A stretch of DNA of 64,000 bases, from contig NZ_JH932293.1 of the NCBI RefSeq assembly GCF_000301075.1, forward strand, positions 1,739,289-1,803,288. The letters run 5' to 3'. The DNA comes from Bergeyella zoohelcum ATCC 43767. Lineage in GTDB: Bacteria > Bacteroidota > Bacteroidia > Flavobacteriales > Weeksellaceae. Of the stretch, positions 59,012-64,000 are shown in pieces (within the stretch, counting starts at the first letter, position 1; the number at the start of each line of letters is the position of its first letter). The notes beneath the pieces were generated by a model that was not told where the DNA came from, did no database searches, and saw only the letters and a list, made by a program, of their open reading frames with translations. The position numbers and the translations under genes were made by a program.

Positions 59012-60199
59012 ATGAAAAACGCAAAGGCGATATTTTTAAAAGGACTGTATCATCCCAAAATTATTTTTGGGATATACTTTTTAGTGGCAATAGCTTCTGC
59101 ATTAGTGAAATACATGAATGGGCAGCTGGCATACAATAATTACATGATTTTCAAAAATGTATTTACCAATATTCAGCTTCAGCAGAATATTTATGATTTG
59201 TACCCCGATGTCCATTTTGATTCTAATCATTACGGTGTTTTCTTCTCCGTACTCATAGCTCCCTTTGCTATTCTACCAGATTGGTTAGGGATTATACTTT
59301 GGAACATTGCCAATGCAGCCGTTTTAGTATATGCTTTCTCTAAATTGCCTTTTTCTCAGAAATACATTTCGCTTTTGGCATGGCTCTGTCTGCAGGAGTA
59401 TATTACGGCAGCAGTCAGTTTACAGTTTAATGTAGCACTTACGGGACTTTTGGTCTTATCTGCCATTTTTATTTACGAAAGAAAAGAAACCCAGTCTGCC
59501 ATTGCTATACTCATTGGTTTTTTTGTAAAACTATATGGTATTGTCGGACTTGCCAATTTCTTCTTCATCCAAAACAAACTGAAATTCATACTTTCTTTCA
59601 TCGGTTTCGGTCTGTTATTTTTAATTTTACCGATGTTCCTTTCCAGTGTAGAATTCGGGCTGAAATCTTATTATGATTGGTATATTTCATTGACTGAGAA
59701 AAATTTATCCAATCAAGTATTGGGCAATCGGCAAGATTATTCCATCATGGGCATTGTACGCAGAGTGTTGGGGAATGCAGATATTTCTAATTTTTATTTT
59801 TTAATTCCTGGTGGGCTGCTATTTGCTTTGCCCTATCTTCGGACGAAGCAGTTTAAGCATTTGGCATTTCAGATGATGATTTTAGCCTCCACACTTCTGT
59901 TTGTGGTGCTTTTCAGCTCGGGGTCAGAATCTCCTACTTATATCATTGCCGTAGTAGGGGTGATGATTTGGTACATCATGCAAAAGAAAAGAAATTGGTT
60001 CATCCATGCTTTGCTCATTTTCGTGATGGTGATTACTTGTTTTAGCTTCTCTGATATTTTTCCTAGATATATTAAAGATGAATACATTATTAAGTACTCA
60101 CTAAAGGCTTTGCCTTGTGCTTTGGTGTGGTTTAGAGTGATTTATGAGCTAATGACCAAAGATTTTGAAAAAGATTATCAGTTAAAAGAAAGCGTATGA
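59012..60199 (+). CDS. GT87/DUF2029-type polyprenyl-phosphate glycosyltransferase
   Basis: The 395-residue integral membrane protein has about ten helices. The first periplasmic loop contains LYPDVHFDSNHYGVFFSVLI, the Asp/His-bearing motif of the DUF2029/GT87 mannosyl- and arabinosyl-transferase family. The final helices contain LPCALVWFRVIYEL. It likely transfers a sugar from a lipid-phosphate donor outside the inner membrane. It overlaps the next gene by 4 bp (ATGA at 60196-60199), so the two are translationally coupled. Confidence 0.78.
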   Translation: MKNAKAIFLKGLYHPKIIFGIYFLVAIASALVKYMNGQLAYNNYMIFKNVFTNIQLQQNIYDLYPDVHFDSNHYGVFFSVLIAPFAILPDWLGIILWNIANAAVLVYAFSKLPFSQKYISLLAWLCLQEYITAAVSLQFNVALTGLLVLSAIFIYERKETQSAIAILIGFFVKLYGIVGLANFFFIQNKLKFILSFIGFGLLFLILPMFLSSVEFGLKSYYDWYISLTEKNLSNQVLGNRQDYSIMGIVRRVLGNADISNFYFLIPGGLLFALPYLRTKQFKHLAFQMMILASTLLFVVLFSSGSESPTYIIAVVGVMIWYIMQKKRNWFIHALLIFVMVITCFSFSDIFPRYIKDEYIIKYSLKALPCALVWFRVIYELMTKDFEKDYQLKESV

Positions 60200-61128
60200 A
60201 ACGGATTTCTATCGTAGTTCCTGCTCATAATGAGGAGAAAAATGTAGCCATTCTCCATGATAAAATCCGAGAAATATTTAAGGATTTGGAAGGCTATGGG
60301 TATGAATTAATCTTTGTCAATGACGGCAGTACTGATGCTACACAGTGCGTATTAGAAGCACTGGCGAAGGAATTTCAAGAGGTGAAATTCATAGAATTTT
60401 CCCGAAACTTTGGGCATCAGATGGCGGTAAAGGCAGGACTAGACCATGCGAAAGGAGATGCCGTAATTTCTATGGATGCAGATCTTCAGCATCCGCCAGA
60501 GCTTATTCCTGAAATGATTCATCAGTGGGAAAACGGAAATGACATTGTCTATACTGTGCGTACTTATCCTAAAGAAATTTCAAAATTTAAAAAACGAACT
60601 TCAGATTTATATTACCATATTATTACAAAACTGTCAGACATCGAAATAGAAAAAGGTTCGGGTTCAGACTATCGCCTTATAGATGCACAAGTTTTGACCG
60701 TGGTGAAAGACATGAATGAGGATAATCTTTTCTTAAGAGGCTTGTTTAAATGGATAGGCTTTAGGCAAGTGGGCGTGGCTTTTACTGCAGGAGTTCGGGA
60801 GCATGGGGAGAGTAAATACAATCTTAAAAAGATGATTAAGTTTGCGGTAACAGGAGTTACTGCGTTTAGCGTAAAGCCTTTATACATCGCTACTTATTTA
60901 GGTGTTTTGTTTTCTATTCTCTCCATCATCGGCTATTCTGTATATGTGTTTTATGCACTGTTTACCCATACGGAGATTTCGGGCTGGGCATCGCTCATTA
61001 TGACGGTGGTTTTCTTTGGAGGAATGCAGCTCATTATTTTGGGAATATTGGGGCTGTACATTGGGAAGATTTTCAAGCAGGTAAAGAATAGACCCGCTTA
61101 TATTATTCGTTCAAAAAATACGGAATGA
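60196..61128 (+). CDS. DPM1/ArnC-like glycosyltransferase family 2
   Basis: The 310-residue protein starts ISIVVPAHNEEKNVAILHDKI and has the GT2 DxD-type site SMDADLQHPPELIPEM, followed by the polyprenyl-type motif FSRNFGHQMAVKAGLDHAKGD and GSDYRLIDAQVL. Two or three C-terminal membrane helices (about residues 225-300) anchor it. It should load a sugar onto undecaprenyl-phosphate at the cytoplasmic face, feeding the upstream GT87 enzyme. It overlaps both neighbours by 4 bp. Confidence 0.92.
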   Translation: MKRISIVVPAHNEEKNVAILHDKIREIFKDLEGYGYELIFVNDGSTDATQCVLEALAKEFQEVKFIEFSRNFGHQMAVKAGLDHAKGDAVISMDADLQHPPELIPEMIHQWENGNDIVYTVRTYPKEISKFKKRTSDLYYHIITKLSDIEIEKGSGSDYRLIDAQVLTVVKDMNEDNLFLRGLFKWIGFRQVGVAFTAGVREHGESKYNLKKMIKFAVTGVTAFSVKPLYIATYLGVLFSILSIIGYSVYVFYALFTHTEISGWASLIMTVVFFGGMQLIILGILGLYIGKIFKQVKNRPAYIIRSKNTE

Positions 61129-61910
61129 CATTACTTTCATTTGACATAGAAGAATTTGATATGCCTTTGGAGTACCAAGGACATATTCCTTTTGAGGAGC
61201 AAATAGCCGTTTCCCAAAATGGACTGATAAAGATTTTGGACTTGCTCAAAAAACACAATGCTAAAGCTACTTTCTTCTCTACGGTAGTTTTTGCTGAGCA
61301 TAGTAAAGGATTGATTAAGAGATTACTCCATGAAGGGCATGAGCTGGCTTCTCATACTTATTATCACTCACAGTTTACGCTGGAAGATTTAGAGAAGTCT
61401 CGCTTGGCACTAGAGCAAATGTTTGCTACCGAAGTCATCGGTTTACGCATGCCCAGGATGATGCCCGTTCCTACTGATGCGGTGCAAAAGGCAGGATACC
61501 GTTATAATTCTTCGGTAAATCCTACTTGGCTACCAGGGAGATATGATAATAGACATGTTTCTAGGACGCATTTTATAGAAAATGAAGTGCTACAAATTCC
61601 TGCTTCGGTAACTCCGAATTTTAGAATACCGCTTTTTTGGCTGAGTTTTCATAACTTCCCTCGGGGGCTGTACCACCGCTGGGCATCAGATACGCTGAAT
61701 AAAGATGGCTATTTAAATCTCTACTTTCACCCTTGGGAGTTTTCAGATATAGCTCAGAAAAAATACCAACTTCCCAGCTATACCACCCGTAATGTAGGTG
61801 AAAAGATGGTGAAGAAATTTGATAAACTTCTTTCATTTCTTACCGCTAAAGGGGAAAAAATGGTTACTTTTAAAGCGTTTAGAGATGAAATACTTGCTCA
61901 TGGCGGATAG
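61125..61910 (+). CDS. Polysaccharide deacetylase
   Basis: The 261-residue protein has the NodB fold: a catalytic Asp in TLLSFDIEEFD, ATFFSTVVFAEH and the metal-binding His pair in EGHELASHTYYHSQF. A further motif RMPRMMPVPTDAVQKAGY completes the active site, and a late His is in LNLYFHPWEF. It removes acetyl groups from a glycan or its lipid-linked intermediate. It has no signal peptide, so it probably acts in the cytoplasm. It overlaps the GT2 gene by 4 bp. Confidence 0.9.
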   Translation: MTLLSFDIEEFDMPLEYQGHIPFEEQIAVSQNGLIKILDLLKKHNAKATFFSTVVFAEHSKGLIKRLLHEGHELASHTYYHSQFTLEDLEKSRLALEQMFATEVIGLRMPRMMPVPTDAVQKAGYRYNSSVNPTWLPGRYDNRHVSRTHFIENEVLQIPASVTPNFRIPLFWLSFHNFPRGLYHRWASDTLNKDGYLNLYFHPWEFSDIAQKKYQLPSYTTRNVGEKMVKKFDKLLSFLTAKGEKMVTFKAFRDEILAHGG

Positions 61911-61953
61911 TTTTGGACCTATCCATTAATTATTGTTCACAAAACAAAATGAT

Positions 61954-63054
61954 ATGAAAATAGCATACGATGCCAAAAGATTTTTCCAAAATCGTTCAGG
62001 ATTAGGAAATTATTCTAGAGATTTAGTAAGAATAATGGCCACTGCATTTCCAGAGAATGAATATATTTTGTTCAATAAAAAAAAGACCGAATTAGGGAAA
62101 GAGATTATGGCAATGCCCAATGTTCATTTTCAAGAAAATAAAGGTTTTTTGGCAAGGCAAACCCAACTAGGAAAGGCAGCAGAACAGCTTCAGGTAGATA
62201 TTTTTCATGGGCTATCAGGAGAATTGCCTTTACGATGGGCGAAAGATTCTAAAGTAAAAAAGGTAGTAACCATTCATGATTTGATTTTTGAAAGATTTCC
62301 TCAGTATTACACTTGGATGGATAGGAAGATACACTTTTGGAAGTTTAAAAAAGCAGCTCAGGTGGCCGATAAAGTGATTGCCATTTCGGAACAAACCAAA
62401 AAAGACATTGTCCATTTTTTAGATATTGACCCTAAAAAAGTAGAAGTGATTTATCAGGGTTGTCATCCTGCATTCCAACGAAAATTTACTCCTGAAAATC
62501 TACAAACAGTCAAAGAAAAATACGCTCTGCCCGATGCTTTTCTCCTCAGTGTGGGTACCATAGAGCCAAGAAAAAATCTGCTTCATGTTTTAAAAGCCAT
62601 TCGTGGGAAAGATATACCTTTGGTAGTGGTAGGTAAACCCCAAAAAAGCTATTTTCAAAAAGTACAGAAGTACATTCAGCAATATGCTATTCCTGTTCAG
62701 TTCATCAGTGTAGCACAGATGGAGGAACTTGCAGCCATATATCAGTTGGCCAAAGTGTTTATTTACATTTCTGAATTTGAAGGGTTTGGGATACCCGTTA
62801 TCGAGGCTTTGTATTCTGGAACACCAGTGATTACCAGCAATATCAGTGCGATGCCCGAAGCAGGAGGAGATGCTGCCCTCTATGTGCATCCTCATGATGA
62901 AAAAGACATCGCTTCTAAAATAGAATACCTTTGGAATTTTACCGATGAAAGGATGCGAAGAGTGAAGATAGGAAAAGATTTTGTCCAAAGATTTAATGAT
63001 GAGCATATCGCTAATCAATGGAATGCAGTGTATCAGGAATTACTCTGTAGATAA
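61954..63054 (+). CDS. GT4-family glycosyltransferase
   Basis: I start at ATG 61954 (MKIAYDAKRFFQNRSGLGNY). The 366-residue GT-B protein has an acceptor-domain N half with the GLGNYSRDL loop and TIHDLIFERFP, and a nucleotide-sugar domain with SVGTIEPRKNLLHVLKAI and the EX7E motif ISEFEGFGIPVIEALYSGTP. It probably adds a sugar to the glycan made by this cluster. It is the last of four plus-strand glycan genes (gap 43 bp) and overlaps the convergent DUF2007 gene by 22 bp. Confidence 0.93.
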   Translation: MKIAYDAKRFFQNRSGLGNYSRDLVRIMATAFPENEYILFNKKKTELGKEIMAMPNVHFQENKGFLARQTQLGKAAEQLQVDIFHGLSGELPLRWAKDSKVKKVVTIHDLIFERFPQYYTWMDRKIHFWKFKKAAQVADKVIAISEQTKKDIVHFLDIDPKKVEVIYQGCHPAFQRKFTPENLQTVKEKYALPDAFLLSVGTIEPRKNLLHVLKAIRGKDIPLVVVGKPQKSYFQKVQKYIQQYAIPVQFISVAQMEELAAIYQLAKVFIYISEFEGFGIPVIEALYSGTPVITSNISAMPEAGGDAALYVHPHDEKDIASKIEYLWNFTDERMRRVKIGKDFVQRFNDEHIANQWNAVYQELLCR

Positions 63055-63245
63055 TCATCAATTAAAGTAAAAGCGGTATTTTCATTTTCTAAGGAAGTAA
63101 TAATGGCAAACCCCTGAATGCTGCTGCCATTTTCTAAGAAAAGTTCTTCCTCTTGGATTTCGGAGTGAATATCATGCTCATGTAGCATCTGTGTGATTTG
63201 TACAGCTTCTTCTTTACGGTCTGTGATAAAAACTTTTGCGTTCAT
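63033..63245 (-). CDS. DUF2007 small protein
   Basis: The 70-residue protein (MNAKVFITDRKEEAVQITQM, then LHEHDIHSEIQEEELFLENG) has the beta-alpha-beta-beta pattern of DUF2007, a putative signal-transducing domain found in many bacteria. It is the second gene of a two-gene unit: its start codon and the stop codon of the gene upstream share one base. Its 3' end overlaps the convergent GT4 gene by 22 bp. Confidence 0.8.
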   Translation of the reverse strand: MNAKVFITDRKEEAVQITQMLHEHDIHSEIQEEELFLENGSSIQGFAIITSLENENTAFTLIDDYLQSNS

Positions 63246-63799
63246 TAGGGAATATTTTTTTTCATCATTTTATATGCACCCATGGTTCCTTTTTTGATAG
63301 AACTTTCTGCCGAGCCAAACATTCTTCCTTTGCGTTTTAGTGTATCATAAACACTGGAAGAGACAAGGTGTCCTTGGGCGTTATAGAGGTCTAAAGTAAC
63401 AACTACTTGGCTAGAAAAAATATACTTTCCGAAACCTACTTTGAAAAATTTAATGGACGGAATTACTACGAAATCAGCATCATTATTTTGGCAAAGTTCT
63501 GCTACTTGTTCTTGTAGGTTTTCTCCCATATTTACATAACCATTGGTCTGTAGAATGCGGAGGTCATTGGATTTAGAAATTCGCTCATAGATAGTATTAA
63601 AAAAATGATTTTCAGTAACCTCACGGATTTCTTCTACCTCTGGGAAAATATTGAGCCGAGTGTAGAGTATGGTTTTTTTCTTTTTTTGAACCACCACCTC
63701 AGGGATGTGAGTAACCGTCTTCTGGGCTCTTGCTTTCATGCAAATCGCTGTGGTAGCTACCAATACCCCTAACAATAGTAAACGATGTTTATGTTTCAT
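63245..63799 (-). CDS. Secreted protein of unknown function
   Basis: I start at ATG 63799 (MKHKHRLLLLGVLVATTAIC), because a -7 box at 63828-63835 would place the transcript start near 63821, past the earlier codon. The 184-residue product has a signal peptide ending near KARAQ and a mature domain with LNIFPEVEEIREVTENHFFN, TIYERISKSNDLRILQ and FVVIPSIKFFKVGFGKYIFS. The middle looks like a TolB/LpoB-like alpha/beta segment that recurs in cell-envelope proteins. I cannot name it. Its stop overlaps the DUF2007 start by one base. Confidence 0.7.
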   Translation of the reverse strand: MKHKHRLLLLGVLVATTAICMKARAQKTVTHIPEVVVQKKKKTILYTRLNIFPEVEEIREVTENHFFNTIYERISKSNDLRILQTNGYVNMGENLQEQVAELCQNNDADFVVIPSIKFFKVGFGKYIFSSQVVVTLDLYNAQGHLVSSSVYDTLKRKGRMFGSAESSIKKGTMGAYKMMKKNIP

Positions 63800-63827
63800 T
63801 GTTTCTAATACGCTTTGCAAATATACA

Positions 63828-63835
63828 CCGAATTT
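63828..63835 (-). promoter_or_regulatory. -7 box for the secreted-protein-DUF2007 unit
   Basis: The minus strand reads TATATTTG, an exact TAnnTTTG match, which also fixes the start codon choice at 63799. Confidence 0.6.
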
Positions 63836-63875
63836 TGATTGAGTGATGGATAATTATTACATTTTTGTATGTCAA

Positions 63876-64000
63876 GGTGTTAATGCAATTCAATTTTCCG
63901 TAACTTTGTGATGAGTTACAACAGCATCGGTTTTTGCGATGGTTCGAATCTCGTTGTAAATTGCTTTCAATTTTCCGTAACTTTGTGATGAGTTACAACT
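63876..64000 (+). CRISPR. Start of a CRISPR array with 47-bp repeats (type II-C-like)
   Basis: Two 47-bp repeats (63876-63922 and 63953-63999) flank a 30-bp spacer (63923-63952); the array continues to the right. The second repeat starts GTTGTAAATTGC and ends GATGAGTTACAAC, giving the terminal GTTGTA/TACAAC inverted repeat of type II repeats. A length near 47 bp is typical of type II-C arrays in flavobacteria. The first repeat is degenerate in its first 13 bases and perfect from base 14 on. Each repeat carries TAACTTTG (bases 26-33), a match to the Bacteroidota -7 box. No cas gene lies in this window; they should be to the right. Confidence 0.92.

Noticed and set aside
63923..63952. A tRNA gene or fragment at the GGTTCGAATC motif
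   Set aside because: Only a T-arm-like 12-mer is present, inside a spacer between two exact repeats, with no acceptor stem or anticodon arm.

Overview
The window is AT-rich chromosomal DNA from a member of the Bacteroidota, most likely a Flavobacteriia / Weeksellaceae-type bacterium. Three things point there. Promoters carry the Bacteroidota -7 box TAnnTTTG instead of a sigma70 -10 box. The gene set includes SprA (type IX secretion), SusC/BtuB-type TonB receptors, 2TM and DUF3108 proteins. Start codons have almost no Shine-Dalgarno sequence. No rRNA or tRNA gene was found.

Layout. 1-3850: the tail of a pRiA4b ORF-3-like gene, then a cobalamin riboswitch controlling a BtuB-like receptor and a BtuG-like surface lipoprotein. 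3851-5016: a decayed patch with a twice-frameshifted phage-type coiled-coil gene and a duplicated 119-bp element. 5017-9087: ychF, a DUF2459 protein, an HD phosphohydrolase and a DUF3108 protein. 9301-15547: a PhoR/PhoB-like pair divergent from a large TonB receptor and a beta-helix lipoprotein, with dispersed repeats and a 21-bp tandem array before the lipoprotein. 15718-24970: pheT, small proteins, a HAD phosphatase, a radical-SAM/DUF4130 DNA-metabolism pair and uvrA. 25477-29917: a dehydrogenase, a nitronate monooxygenase/FabK-like enzyme, nadE, a barnase-barstar pair and a sirtuin. 30063-31379: mntH. 31390-36191: a minus-strand accessory cluster (winged-helix regulator, S51 peptidase, membrane protein, TonB receptor, tetratricopeptide-like protein, 2TM protein) with four copies of one palindromic operator-like site. 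36302-48661: an outer-membrane barrel protein, pcm, ruvA-sprA, a DUF302 protein, an orphan AAA+ ATPase, a YjbR protein, a rhodanese and a transaldolase-like enzyme. 48845-58796: a second BtuB-like receptor, dnaG, clpP, argS, tsaE, an alanine dehydrogenase and dapD. 59012-63054: a translationally coupled glycan-lipid cluster. 63033-64000: two small genes and the start of a CRISPR array with 47-bp repeats that continues past the window.

Most genes are housekeeping. The most interesting items are: the CRISPR repeat with an apparent Bacteroidota promoter inside it and a first repeat that keeps only its promoter half; the shared operator set of the 31-36 kb cluster; the barnase-barstar pair with all barnase catalytic residues; the radical-SAM/DUF4130 pair without its usual uracil-DNA-glycosylase partner; a DnaG that lacks all four zinc ligands; and several intergenic repeat families (21-bp and 22-bp tandem arrays, a 16-bp perfect palindrome, and a TGTACA-rich dispersed repeat).
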